Shown one piece after another: positions 63,001 through 64,000 of a stretch of DNA of 64,000 nucleotides. The notes below the pieces were generated by a model. It did not search any database, was not told the DNA's origin, and saw only the letters and a list, made by a program, of their open reading frames with translations. The stretch is from Elusimicrobiales bacterium. Its GTDB lineage: Bacteria; Elusimicrobiota; Elusimicrobia; Elusimicrobiales; UBA9959. The position numbers and the translations under genes are program-made. Each line of letters opens with the position of its first letter. The stretch's first letter is position 1. The stretch lies in NCBI GenBank assembly GCA_028713125.1, contig JAQTOU010000004.1:198835-262834 (forward strand), given 5' to 3'.

Positions 63001-64000
63001 CTACGCCAGTATTTACGTCTGGGACACTATCGTAGGCTCGGCGGCGATCACCGTCAACTCGACCATTCTCTCCAACGCGCAGAGCCTGCCGGCGGTAACC
63101 CAGGACCAATTCATAACTCCCGGCAACGCGGCTTACCTGACGCTGCACCATCCCTACGTTCTCACCAACCCGCTGCGCGTGCGCTCGGCCGGCTACCTGA
63201 AGCTGCGCGCCCGCGACCAGTACGGTAATATAGCCTCCGGCGACAGCGTGAACGGGAAATATTACCTGGGCAAGGTCAATATGCGGACCAATACCAAGGG
63301 CTCCGCCGACCTTTGGGCTTATCCCGCTCCGAATACCACCGACTACACCTTTATCCAGGCGGACGCCGGCGAGCACCAGCTGCTGGTGCAGGATACCCTG
63401 GTGGAGACGCTGAAAGTCAGCGCGACCGATTACAACAACCCGCTGATCTACGGCTATACCGGCGACTCGAGCCGCGGTATGCCCGTAGGTTCGAACGCGG
63501 ACGTGGTGCTGTCCGGCCTGGTGATAACTCCCAGGGATTTCGCGCCCGAAGACCCCCTGCCGGTCTCCAAGACCTCGATAGGGATAAGCAAGTACGCCAT
63601 CTACCAGGGCGACGGCGTCATCGCGGACGTGCCCTCCCCCGTGCCCATGCTGCGCCTCACGATGCAGGCCATGCCCGCGGGCGCGCCTTCGTCCTACATG
63701 CAGTCGGTGCAGGTCAAGAGCTCCGGCACGCTGGCTAATTCGGATATCATCGAGATCGGGATGTACGCCGACAATACGGCGGCCGGCCAGCAGGGCGTCT
63801 TCGACGGAGAAGCCGTACTGGGCGCCAAGCCCGTAGATATCTTCATGTCCAGCGGCACCTATGACGAAAGCCTGCGGGGCTGGAAATTCGAGGACCTCAG
63901 CGTCAAGGTCGGCACGGCCGCCATTGTCTCCAACACGGCGCGCAATTTCTTCTTCGCGGTGCGCATGTCCACGGTGGCGGCCACCCCGCGCAGCTTCGCG
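27086..64000 (+). CDS. Giant secreted modular protein, at least 12,305 residues (3' end outside window)
   Basis: One frame runs from ATG 27086 to the window end without a stop. I read long stretches of it (about 27-33 kb, 37-49 kb and 57-64 kb) plus points between, all in phase. An in-frame TGA at 27029 and the absence of other starts fix the beginning, though no clear ribosome site is visible. Residues ~30-50 form an export signal after a long basic region (SRIPLALCLGFVFLAGNIAS). Order: two ~780-residue N-terminal units (to ~1,610), about 62 Ig-like modules (to ~9,900), about 16 filamin/invasin-like modules (to ~12,130), then a different beta-rich region starting VLSGLVITPRDFAPED. No enzyme motif was seen. 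An extended surface fibre for adhesion or contact with other cells is the likely role, by inference. Confidence 0.92.
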   Translation, partial: MNLKNGQKGKLNGFRSVLAGFWSKSRKLSRIPLALCLGFVFLAGNIASGLELDLGGGNTSFSSARKIVYNSAWDRYWFFYNGVDQGGQLVYRTYKKGDADIGYGPGLGPETRVFPSIGTLGQSGAIYYDQYNNQVYAMAPPNAWQGPLHLIRGTLNVDGTITFGTYQTRTPTVKYNDGTARNTGVGVNMVGDIALMAGGNVIVVAGGVVQAGVRELGGFEGWTNITVPAFPSNEINATDGTAIAKGDTTRTSANRAYPTQQLPSLMRLPANGSALFAYREDGNATTQFLTIDKYTSTTRVNEVGQAANHPVRTYFNAPETDGFSVAPAEAAELAHIAYVDSASNLYYVKRTAATPTYSAYVSVDAGNPATAPSIGNVYVPGIAAFADNFTYLVWQGAGNSLNLAVSVATAPAVAGSWTITRNFATGSYPVIPAVSTAPLVPVMYTGMDGNVKTSFFVVTASAAPTFSAVAVASSPVTAPYTTNTYDWVVTGSGFWTLPSMDIGMTGAVYKAGVFTTDVTVTSVTYVSPTSVRVSVVLVPSDTFGGTYELRLAAPNLAQAVGRFFAFPGAPTVTLVKDPDGGDQRTSGAVFQTSASGIYRNIQVKGTGFMDWRSAGAGATTLRVVTGGGVPNSFITTDDYGPTFNAGSGAGDFTARLTILPGALAGGPYEVRVVNPTSPNGTNATQYASMLTTFTVTAALAPITFPAIGNGVDATGLPTIAITSVTGTVSYSPVGAQASLLGAQLLITRLSDGYVWNDGAQDYVGPTGADFFNVGAASPWSYNWAPGDDEYSIVARGLTSDSPRNDAGVLTNTGGAWSSPLYINTVGNVPAIPPAVQPVITGAGQTRFANSRKIIYVKEFNRYWFFYTNADGKMVYTSYKDGVFSTQGYVFAGVGGASGYGSIWHDPKLNQVYAVAPPATNAQPINLRRGTLNSDGTITWGNPVTRNNTRTSANFPGGVYLVPTSPPTLTAVVGGVTSNTRAFTGTRNISLVGANDIHTSDGTTLEYGDGQTEAPAVLNTFAGITPVGAGTDFLVTFRDGNGTPDAGYMVMRRYNSGGALQETNAFAVGDTNIVGNTEGNGFSSVNEPGTENVHFAYIDSSGYLRYTRRTGNATWAFGAGSEAIVDNTGAIGVSPLTNPTIGLAKYVDGSKKVYIVWTSTYSTLNYVSFPADVTTGPAAPRTNDAVWRFSLDWRNGDYAIVLATTTSPYPLAVEYEGVGGALNFNFIPVSTYSAPGIGLATIVNSPAEAPYTTNKFDIVITGGSGFYKMPELENRGPTAWIIKDGLDQGDIKVTSTTYVSFTSIKISVEVVPSDTFTGGPYEIVVQNPDYREGRGRFISIPKPVISVASDPDPGDNRTSGAGFPNNAATSAVYRDILIKGTGFMDWRAVGGGATDLEVVVGGNPTKEVWLAGYGTTFTPGTGAAEFTARLKISTSAAAGGPYEIRAVNPTSPSGMNPAQYGSLSSTFTITIPTAAVSYPAIGDGLDLLGNTTGFTSIRGGMYFGPKSGQAYSDGSADFSTQVRIKRVNDSYIWNPTELQFQPPSWFNDEDAFAVTASSDPWSFPWNPEDGEYQIVVRGRTSDGPRKTNGLPEKTGGPESTVLTILKDNSAPVVDITRPAPRSGANASGAFPLKVNINDSLGAGSTGSGVKKAWLAVMTKDPADPAVYLEDTSTDTWVSWCNTAAYSKDGGCATNSTAGGGSGTFGWKTGYAGTVNEDRRVWLSTGTTSVATPMEWTTKYLFRSLNIDNVTGDVRIPTWVNGKEYFIAVVSTDALALTGTSDTDLSLGSWNDVNPAVNTGYRFIYDVTAPTITAHSGIAGLSSDINNPTWLNSLSIASGTVVDNVAHILDPRLIYVRIYDITSQKYLNTSTFKFDVSNPLTAWYEVSTKYDLWTYDLSAVKWVTGDRYKVEIWGKDGAGNQVQSQTGTNPDAPANGTPLYTRYFAYDAAKPSLNIISPIVTNPNYIGGALTLQISSGSAFEGGANESGIASVEYALQYNQTDPTRHWEHFTSSGVWRYPYVGDKWNQSCDPATGCGAASTGPVSRVWVSSNIAWVESQSYILKIRATDKAGNVSSDQSVTFTYDIAKPTSAVTYPLNEQEYTTHVLSISGTALDLTSTGVPTGMDQNFNVGVRRHSDDYWWNGSTWTAVRADPSFLIDSGVGEKSWTMTLPAAFYDLLTVTRDTFTVYSWGTDLVNNPSLAYANVESSLTAKSVYYFRSAMPLVDVKWPPAATIQNSVSSVTLDVSAVGAGVDRVWAVFLDTNNYYWAGSSWSLAGSYDPATNPAIWLSTDTAFSGTPDTIFSPPRSESHILLTFDRTATTVKSPLFQDAREYKIFVRARNSVGQTADTYVDPGNYMFIYDVMRPTVTASAAIEAFSDDSGNPAWVTDMSQVNGVMTDNYAGGLNNFYVYARVWSIDQNKYLNPTGLQFDLLPGEGALAWKTLTLPGALYSKDWAWDTSGAAWTGGFRYRLEIYGRDTAGNSHGSSGAPVYTKYFRFDNVKPLFKVTYPVAGSYGLNSLDKLLGTASDPAPGSGVQLIEYKLEHPPIAKWQYYTSSGVWKDQAAEVWNVAETTTTTPFDTWLSSNVVWANGEEYTFVSRAKDTAGNYGLAYSTLVFKYDLTAPEAAVLAPVDGGTYSQQLTVIGGTIMDMPYTGRQAGLELFKVGVKRASDGKWWNGTVLGWQDARSDVAHSPPAGQNWTHQSLGGFWTGAPSADTFYVYAWGQDKVYLPDISYQNIESSVTLKRTFSYEVQAPSSTVNQPVNNEWYSGNAGYQLLELAGTANDNPVSGPGAGGSVSQMQTQVRRGNDDAKCWNGSTAFDADCSLVTSWFNLTLISGSTWSYSTTDIWPKADDGLSYRVRFRSKDTAKDAADSPSPNVESVFESGRNEKTFKVDKTAPLAHIITPNTYDVYSFTGISGTASDANTLIKKVQVAFFSVASGQWWDPNTAGTFNQGDGTNPPPDSAYVDASTDTANPVNWSVAVSSIPTMINDQIYRIFVRATDAVGNKTAFPGQASYTTPPVQSKFIVIRKLAPSPITTLTNPAVGEPHFAPSGLTSFAGTLAAGNTVQVRITNVTSSPDTVWVPAKCLTYTAGSCTLWDAAWTPAWVSTAAYLAGCSDSTYVIGESTCGFNGADSLLWTKNVSGIWPAGTARMKVEVRGASEEGGSTVVKEPPPFAERFFIMDGDDPLADFLKPAAEYERSMPSITGTAQDASPGTISAVEVTISTGTSGLEKYWNGTTWAAPPYWFPVTADNPPFDTSNEPWNLSSALPVWQNSKTYWLQIKVTDKAGRVKYIPSAGSAISFTIDTASPTARILYPTGAAGINSIPELSGTASDNGRNESVQVAIEKWDDPQMWYDGTGFNKLQTEPYWNIVSGANGYLSPDATSWTYATADATFFGGLQYLVLTRSTDVAGNLQETLAVNISSRIIYVDKAPPATVITLPLDYGNGSSGRYKSANIGRTATSSRFYGSATDTIGAPNNAGVEKTQIKLSYVTPLPAGDTWYWVTNVFSSGAVAEAASWMSASGAGGWIYTNDITWPAGDREYKLEARSMDATRPAGGGTEGNWETTFAVGTDIMRFIVDDTPPLVAITTPTELSLGGSSNIYGTADADIAGLNKTQVRISTGAGAAIRYWSAAGSAWVTEPETWNDSIKLGPTSWYYTIPAALLVEKSTYTVDARALDYAGNYSVVYSTRDFLNQRPLSQVLAPALPAYRTLTTLSGEANDNTGIGAVVFSIFNYDQNKCYDPAQDPPWKTLGCLSDNDAPWVTPQTSIWDSSATWSYAVEDSTWTSGAHFRVRSRSMDKYGNWDITYATATFQFDTEIPISTITYPADGAHLALSAKPITIQGSAFDGFSGVSDVRIYFRKTNGDYWDGIGWSVSPKDLTAVPPYSNWSKAIGGAAAAYIDGERYTLETWAKDLATNTETLSLKSTFVYDITKPTGSIVYPYNNGYISQTGKIEGGSYDIPYGKVGDVKVRIKQLSGAKPDHYWRVADSSWTLQGAPEVWNSAVGYGTLSSAATWWQLNTTPWQTGEIYEINSYAVDKAGNAELVFSTATGVKADFTPAYSTITFPAEGVTYGETPISQVTGTANDDAPGEVNKIYLQFAYTPSGQNGAITWSFDGTNWQNNNTTWLPTSSVTLAGVNWTYNIPDTLWQWNDSWYSVRAYTKDKADNTELTVWRKNLFYSAPYPLTWVNAPVNSSYVKTKPQMISGGATKFTYSNTTNVKISVERKSDGYYWYGSSFSAPGFIEGAPRAFLPTSNVSILGDSSLFWEWTDNISTSAWNDNTSYYFLSKGFGPAGEEQFTDLVGNTVNYDITLPNTVIAAPAPLIYQTLTQISGNASDTSPGLVQKNEINIRDLAYPTTYWNPVSGAWQDSIVWATTTLTAGNWSLGTGLPPWVDGTSYRITSRATDLAANAQIGATADFLVDRSTPVAQLTNFVAVNSTVPAASGQVRSSLDSISGTAWDVAGPGGSAGKLDKVLVHIKQSSGTLTYWKWDTRAWNAGQVEEAGVYWGTSTIHVPGVGISSWTHSVLPPSSAFTQGYSYIVRVKARDTSLPQGNTQQIFTLDESSFTIIWDALPPSVSVTGYEDPDANGRVNPGTDWTISGNASDTPGGVTGISNIKLQIARLEDQTTYYWTDPGWSTTPSEFEPATLPPNWSYTMAAANLVSDQKYMLKARGIDNATPPNSGSFGASVDIIIDTTPPSVLITSPTAPAHKTAFTIYGTANADLAGHELTEIRIATGTGGNTKYWTGAVWSASADTWITTTRQGETSWYYTIPGAILASDIVYTADARAKDHAGNYSTLYSTYVFTYDAVAPYASITYPLTGVAYSQIKMSTPIAGSSNQNDQSDVYSKVSEVRVQITSAPGGSELCFNGTAFVGCPQWLPAQGTVDSWNYNDPDLVFSNDIRYQVAAKAIDFAGNESAVAAALIKYDLEKPTSTINYPLPGFTTGFTYISGTASDERYGARTYEAQLSSYTLKVAVKRLDALWWDEDSNDFNSPDPKWYEANTSTNVTPNEFTFSLSGDLKNYLNTPANQNKNYRIVTWAYDLALNREYGPNAAEPQDADVPPGVGVTLTYDKEKPVTALTLPAMTLPAIAAYNSMADIKGTAKDNVDISEVRLTVYLPGLAKYYNPALADVWVFGSEDSAPWLPVQAENIYASSRTWTYNIQNSTWSTGYTYRVRARAKDIAGNYDTIYATSAFIYDTEAPISTVTAPSDGAYYNTKLALLRGTSGDPSLSGVNDVKVYIRKSNGQYWDTASWQALPQPLPADPPYDNWTRNTEAGMFIDGERYRVYSNATDAATNKESPDISPGLKATFVYDVTLPTSAISYPVDAGYISQTGKVTGSSYDTPNGMVNDLFIRIKKTVGTVDQDKYWSVAGSSWADAAIENNARTQGTLSPGATWWQLSAMPWASGEEYEINAWAVDKATNRQLVYSTATLVKADFTNPLSTITYPTHGLDVHAELTSITGTASDIAPGQLKKVQVSYRCMDNPYANKYWDVSVSSWNSNTEIFYDAVVTGNAWQATGASTPTWYTVQAGVQYQIFAKAVDLANNEVLKPGAAGPNPSSLVQFKLFPPPPVSYLSTPPDTFPHYKNDSPLTIIGTAVYATTVALRITDYGGDLAQGTGNDDKVWDGHLWVSTGSAWALNPGYLGVDSFPNPGWQWSIGTSSWTANHKYRVVSRAEHTNGLVESAGAGREFVMDPTAPSAVITNPDKAYRGSLTALAGTVSDAGAGDVVSAYFRVKRELEAKYWNWTASTFTVSGAPGDDTYLPATLVWNGTLKTGTVDYTTSYFLAGAAFEPDHSYIVELVATDKAGNPGSAIPFQFTIDRSSPTAVLKLPRDLNNSGIRQISMASGTVTDNYGNAEVYLAMRQLSGTPKWFDGTHFQTGGPDPVWLSMRTLGTLSDNATSWSYAPGGLDGEFTSEPLGLKYLILAKARDIAGNEQDIFQVGVSSLVIHIDKWPPSSYITLPLDDGNGFSGRYKSANIGKTGTGSLFNGTSDDTHYSVNNSTVAEVDVRLSYLFGNDTYYWQSPGFSSGTVALANSWKITSITASPPYYPWNYDPDIIWKAGLGDLEYKLESRAIDDARPAEDTGAGNPEDPQSRGVNIRYFIVDDTPPTVLITTPAVSAVRTLPGIGGTASADLAGFSRVELNISTGAGAAQRYWDGSSWTPAANTWINIAPLGATSWYYTVPASMLRDDAEYTAVARALDYAGNYSSVYSTYTVTYDITGPLVSLDFPVNGATYSRVFASTPLAGTGTNNQVSPYSGPSTAAVKITDLETSGCFDGTGFVGCPVWLPAQGTAANWTYNSPNIVFTSDHRYQYDARTADLAGNNSAVSSVVTYFDLERPTSTVLSPSAEYVNVLTSVSGEASDERLGQRVYEAGLGTYTVRVAVHLEGGNWWNGSAFSIAEPVWFETAVDTAPYSIGNATVTWTYTLTPGLQAAITSLKSQRYRFVTYAYDRSFNREYGPLSGPEPLSADITAAQAGRIIQFDNDVPVALATAPVNLTYQNNVSAIYGVVTDTGVITGVQVLVKARGVYDAVWKGTVGGGVGDWDTSPVTKYSRWVTASYSNGAWSVVLPNLNSVNNAKISVWARGYDRAGNWQALPTNGDIDANKNAGGVTDAYYFTFDNTTPLTDVTAPSSYAIAVGTGMLKGTASDPNIGGEASGVNEVKLRLRRSDGKYLNFGTYVWELASDYQDITTLAVPNWTKNIAPSTQENGYQYYLNQYAVDRALNNSAGAYFSTFTFLMDTTAPDSKVSNPGNNSFIQGSLPAITGTADDSVENLLGMTDPTRNYEAGIAVPGVQVSLQRLSDDKWWDEGNGWVSQRIWHPTTYTGASSGTWTYGNLAGAITNNTTYYAISRATDIVGNMQVTYTTNYFAGDATPPNSSALVPSGLVSAINFVSGTASDTSPGELRNSGVVMIALKRVSVPQACYDNSAAPAAQWTSCPSGGYPGNLLWFSTATISDPKGQPGTWTWDTSALSWMNDSFYELRALALDKAGNMRAYPLETAPDVAFHFVTPAADTNITTPGNEMGSGVNMGNYKSTDLSSLLGNGSNLRFNLANPNSLQIHLKRLKEPASWWFEPDGGYWLNTDTYTYTNVETGFGNWGMGFTVSKSFSVDNASYTFTTIGFNPANQAENPPTNRTVIVDDTKPLSGVRVPGQQYINSMVTISGTAYDPGREELPAPVREGLSNVSILIQNYQGLYWNGGKFETQMASSTIATVLNFGTLEWSTATLITPALLDGNEYTIYVKPVDKAGNEPASNEMPFFKVDYDTAPPSSGFTVPGNYAILNSLPSITGTAADPLGSNSPGLRSDLARVELQIYDNFAAFWHAGANTFVNDISSFNIVSGLNSWSYSHASLNPALQSGRFYVFQSRAVDKAGNTQAGFSSGVSSVTVIWDTDKPQSFMVLPVEGGNYKPSVLASGNEINGTSSDLPLPFVGMKLSTTQINLSYLSDNVTYYWDGSAFVAAATEGEVIQDSSWRDTNSSDTWKYTPLGIGSWVSDKPYKLRVRAFDKAGPMGIHGGNEQNPWTVVNFIVDNTPPVSRISTPTAGVFIQGSLPQISGTSYGGLSGLAAASGLKLTISNQVAGDTWYWNGHIAQGWSSGTVIELPVDYTSSASTITWTYPPATWDPPAISIDNHVYTLSVAGLDKAGNAETPSPITVTSDFNYPVITISTPMAGANSFYGPGRTTGQLLGSSLDSPAGIVPPIRTQIADISQSGDFTTMPKWNGSAWTVVASTWLGVGSLAPWSYAEPAWPDNKRFRIEMKAADYAANQVPDGTYLREFIYDVNKPSSTIMVPLAAFHNLAQITVSSGSASDWVTYAATQAMSGIAVDGVEVQIAVQSSGDTYNGTAFTPGSFWRKAAITPTAQNYDAVLTTNIVSGVRWSYPRAPDTWPPAVPLTEGSTYTVRARATDRSFNQEIYVEKSFCYDNSAPTTTIVMPGNLAYTALPVISGTVLESYGSLNPVDGIQLVIQRVGNDYWNGTNWDPAGSWNPATHWRNATSFGGGFWSLTDTNLDNYFNSLRGSVSSFQFRLYIRGKDLAGNQSRPGVLPPAAPDATFVLDPVLPTSKVTFPSSGAYLNAPITFLAGTASDVSGGTPSDLARVRVRFSRLDSAGTRSYYSTLNSNWAGGPSDWQFADVDAALTPWTRTLPGVTFYGPSGVNNADGYRFEIQSEARDATQPDNGGPNTEVLYATSTFLMDFSTPTAFIQQPGHLTYQQTLGAISGTAADPVAGGGIPSGLKAIWVEISDTDRKPQQFWNFNLPTPVWQTAYSSGAITAATNWSVAASSLPNNTADLTKSWSVGRSSATFVIKVKAQDRAGNYSDFSLNQSTFTLDLMLPISKIVSPPAENGFYLVVSSVIGTAVDYTSGISSVQVRIQQDPSQAPENTCTDTSINGYYYNGSNWQPGESWQGVTTYDAGTSSWTYNTSAVVFRAYCYYVIRSSASDNMTNGENPWGSRRFRFMPPPAATRVNLPENLKYYKSLTTVSGTANADTKRVGLELRRLSDNWYWDFNSAWQLSLSSVAITPLPDHSWSQSASLPQFLSGSSYTFRSVGISFSEVYEGGPVVNTVYFDTAPPTALVQLPSAAQLYYKSIPKLGGLAQDPPGVSPPASGIGKVWAELYAVNGPDISKYWDNATNSFTASWNQAGNQGSYYVAVSSWEYAVSFPTAAYANGAQYRVRAKSLDNTYSNSTLEGIESEFSDVNLVFNFDVTVPTAVVTSVTPGQRRSGVSAASGTLTEENVLANSIGYQPGMQIQGVKVGIKYNNFNQYWDHLSGWQPAPAVWPAASIYQSSWSYTNMPVWADDGSYTIWAEATDKAGNVQTNFTGNGSSVTFTVDKAAPALAVLVPAANSKISSVVSLTGTADDPNWLTNSGIAGASNIQAQVSYLSGADTYYFDNAAAFSSSTLNDTNSWYNAGVWTPQGPSSGTWIYQPAGLSGAMVPDKVYRFRARAQDNAVPVPNPASLMANVVTNANVIYDVTKPVSRIIYPREGLKIKASNWATVTGTAVDNLAGISALSQLVVSIAEVSPAAAHWDGLAGPGTFTATSEVFRQLGEATLGAAYAGGNWSFNAPALRDGYTYLMKVRASDDVSPPNTETAISSITFTYDTTPPAAAILYPYSLPDLRANIKALTSVSGTAYEQFGIKSASISVQEADTLLYYDEYAVPIPTFSSVTQKWLTAAISGTGPAYTWSVAAPPPLTDNKNYNIQVTADDVAGNLLTPPSATVVRFDIAKPLSNPTLPLNGDFLNALVSVSGTAQDVNSNPSGMVGGSAATQIKIQRPDGQYWTGSTWGLETWLPSSAGLNWTKNTDLPPSDNNTGLQDGLLYTVMTRAYDVAGNTQSVILAGNSFTFDVSSPTAFVSLPFNNTRKITLPLITGTAADVFNTNFPQIRIYDATLNYAWMGGTGNCGGVTLPGWVNTVCSASLDVWNVAVGSSSVGGSFNWSYDTSSLPWPNRDGALRVDVKATDRAGNYSVASSTFSFDDVAPVSLVTYPPVNGTLYSSMTAISGTSYDQTSPISNVNIRMWYLSGPTTYYWQPVVPHWSASDTGWWSIASAPGSKATPNPWAYNDASFDFNNPGAATFAWKEGTHDGGNGKTFYIVTKARDGTTNDEVSLTTRTFVFDNVPPVSAPVMPGIDTSYNTMPLIWGTSMDAVTTVASAKISIRSENEPGGAKYFDGSAFLNTNETWLPILPQNLFQSSWTYSPTLLTFTTGYHYVIKSSATDSIGNVQSIVGASRFLWDTTEPQSAVVTPVNTAVYNDNKAILGNASDTGFTNGINGTGSGVYPDQPWHRGKVETLVFRDTAPFVLPALGPINSGGYDDTGYFWNGSTWTPSSGVPVWTQGQFTDTLGNWQYTGLVCDNDVERAAHTCWVRGEPYVSWVRVTDNAGNVESIVDQGPKFYIAAPAQSFEVTMCQDSACNTIINSAVAGSDVYLQVRAMDGLNGSGQTAAAYNGTVNYYVDGVPGGPEVMDNNSSPDNLTGLPMTHTFVIGDYGIYTAPLRLRKAAVRTLRTEDRDNPAIFGSKNVTVSPTTADRVQVIADLDNAGQLPAPGRTEAGVEGSTGTPRTKTAGTSVPFLMQVTDMYWNLVVSSYAHVYVTDTDPNNNNLSPDGYVNFTGSTTISRTFVSASYSGWNVLASSQGLITGNMRNPSSNVPVIANTADRLLALFPGEDRVQGKFDAQPYGKSGTIAPLLAGTTFQTRVYGVDEFYNTDLTANFKIFASIPTDPYDTNPSSYTLAGGSTTVSFNPVVAGTQTIKVESQALLLSGGTSVYFTPDPVTVWWNRPVKLHLIAPPGQGLLSGLPPYGANPSPGGKSGAPAALTAGDTAQMTVYLVDQYYNVVKGTTPFMAVSSNTPNVQIDFIGDDNIQLRGMHPTPYQRSLIDGTTNFTVIPVTRNQSAGLSVRVTGFGGIGTQFSTDTVSGIIVNPAPAKKLLLMVPNETVAEGIGEGKTGTAGPLIAGTTYTITVRSVDVFGNLANDGRSVKLLSNDIYAVMPPAQLLDSGAADITGFVPSAATSNLVIDAIDFDNTTPKLATSTDSGITVNPGPASRLIVLLPTQYLVPGKVVPPYGVAGAISTQTASIYFNAEVYAADTRYNRVPDPALDKTIRVTSNDPFSPSLGDFTMVDGSAAVSNISLRTAGARTITVADYNPASNPLGTTVSGGLLLDPYVPTRLRAMIPGENRVSGSVTNGRSGSDIGQQAGFPFTVTVDITDYAWNLTPGATQEVRLVSVNDPQALIAPASQVITGSATFTVTPIRAGNTVFRAEAVSPGPPTMAGAFDLATSIHVVPGVPRRLLLIMPSASGETFSQVSATGRGGQPTVKTAGTDFSVQVGVIDDYFNLVPGKPADITVNTPTDPYALPVATASINTASGYSDLILVNMRTAATHYLTVTADSSSGLNPEPQSSTFTVRPAKPMGLQLLMPGEQADPGSGNYPAGGKKALAPPNTQTAGAGLNATVNLVDRYMNVYKDLSVGPTVYVVTSDIYDIDFDSAPLNYGTRQIPLNLVTKTNLASAKVFPVDASDNYDCSENPGGACLSDDAAAKVSFKVYASTAVRLEVVLPGQSLVEGKCAISPPCRNTSATLTWPGRSGPPSQHTIGGGALFAGVYLTDIFFNRATEATDAGQDTNPVAAMPEVRVALPGDPHAGVPDVQTLSNGSAVFSISPRVSITTYTVLAATSAASAAGTELYNSGISTLTVNPGPAVSMGYVVTSTTVVAGIPFSAELSVRDSYGNICSTGPNVYLGTVTFVVTDQVKSLQDPSLTQATTIYSYSDYGVKNLVNWFVLRKAGPDTIGAHDSFFTTIKVDPPLAIGVIPGPPMIYRVTPNADEEVPAGKADSRAVRELTGQLADSFDNDIPSAGLPAYVMMGRVYGSTGTLKYWDTQWKDVGVSTLIYTSTSGQVGISPKLGYQVSSKSGDWARVWIGTTTVPASQAAYDNYAAARQNLSGVLTTTGGDPSKLVLVPNAGDTDIKAEANVGINEMAGTGALFTVERRDDFDNVTKQGETGVYLGLPADQVAVHTGLGRTMATFGNVGDYGFRDFGDNEFVSAVIIPINKTRASFRYKDRTSSYSGVDPATNDYEDGRPGYWQLEARSGAMQPAIHQLRLTPQAISQVAFGNAPRSMTAGKLTDRFLDLQIFKAELRDMFDNPSVATAPVTIVLSTFTRQPSLINDSFSFSASSRVSGAFPPVFASTITTLDIPLNVYSATFYYLDTTASSVYPSSAAPIKPILKLEVPEMTGWAASTQSVTITPDLTYRVNVSSSAGQVLTAGVTSQFFLMSIEDHYGNPTPVSGGQEDALNAGVAFTMNSSSLGDVKFAAPNASGFVSPPGTAVMALGQATTSFYLIDTLVSAPTHQMTITTVLSKGWLPAISSYTVTPNLPDHVAFASLPRRLVAGTTVQYLDYLLGITTPTPVGVVLKDRYENNTTTSSVVRFRFSAARTTTFGGIDASTPTLSTNPSWHLLKTSPYDLDMPPGSSYASIYVWDTIVGSAAITVNSTILSNAQSLPAVTQDQFITPGNAAYLTLHHPYVLTNPLRVRSAGYLKLRARDQYGNIASGDSVNGKYYLGKVNMRTNTKGSADLWAYPAPNTTDYTFIQADAGEHQLLVQDTLVETLKVSATDYNNPLIYGYTGDSSRGMPVGSNADVVLSGLVITPRDFAPEDPLPVSKTSIGISKYAIYQGDGVIADVPSPVPMLRLTMQAMPAGAPSSYMQSVQVKSSGTLANSDIIEIGMYADNTAAGQQGVFDGEAVLGAKPVDIFMSSGTYDESLRGWKFEDLSVKVGTAAIVSNTARNFFFAVRMSTVAATPRSFA
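27233..29595 (+). repeat. N-terminal unit 1 of the giant protein
   Basis: Begins SSARKIVYNSAWDRYWFFYNG, a beta-propeller-like segment (W/Y-rich, repeated VVAGG and AYVDSAS turns), continues with TYVSPTSVRVSVVLVPSDTF (IPT/TIG-like), KGTGFMDWRSAGAGATTLRV and NPTSPNGTNATQY, and ends with an Ig-like piece. Each landmark recurs in unit 2. Confidence 0.75.
29596..31930 (+). repeat. N-terminal unit 2 of the giant protein
   Basis: Same landmarks as unit 1: NSRKIIYVKEFNRYWFFYTN, TYVSFTSIKISVEVVPSDTF, KGTGFMDWRAVGGGATDLEV, NPTSPSGMNPAQY. Offsets are 786 residues at the RKI anchor (27281/29639) and 774 at FMDW (28907/31229), so the whole unit was duplicated in tandem. Confidence 0.75.
31930..56790 (+). 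repeat. Array of about 62 Ig-like modules of ~131 residues
   Basis: Each module reads approximately: Asp-x-Thr-x-Pro with ITxP, a GTAxD turn, a VxVxI strand, YWxGxxW, WxYxxP, YxVxxRAxDxAGN, then the next Asp-x-Thr-x-Pro. I located 62 RAxDxAGN-type anchors by eye between 32.83 and 56.73 kb, a mean spacing of 392 bp. Some anchors are degenerate, so the count may be off by a few. Confidence 0.85.
37433..53900 (+). repeat. Higher-order repeat blocks inside the Ig-like array
   Basis: Runs of neighbouring modules recur. RYKSANIG at 37433 and 45011. A block from about 38.16 to 39.29 kb matches 42.31 to 43.44 kb (anchor YISQTGK, offset 1,385 residues). A block from 41.16 to 42.25 kb matches 45.40 to 46.49 kb (anchor FVGCPxWLPAQGT, offset 1,411). 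PGExxK-type modules lie at 39353, 43499 and 47804. Related but more diverged modules lie near 49.3 and 53.6 kb. The blocks are therefore about 10-11 modules long. Confidence 0.7.
57170..63470 (+). repeat. Array of about 16 filamin/invasin-like modules
   Basis: A different module replaces the first: AGTxFxVxVxxxDxxxNxVPG, a VxSND strand, a SGxAxFxV strand and ASRLxVLxPG. Anchors of the type VDxYxN occur 16 times between 57.33 and 63.22 kb (for example DMYWN, DQYYN, DYFN, DRYMN, DHYGN, DQYGN), mean spacing 393 bp, about 131 residues. Confidence 0.8.

Noticed and set aside
27233-63470. CRISPR or other DNA-level array in the repeat region
   Set aside because: Repeats are conserved as protein motifs in one frame, with variable DNA and no short identical repeat-spacer pattern.
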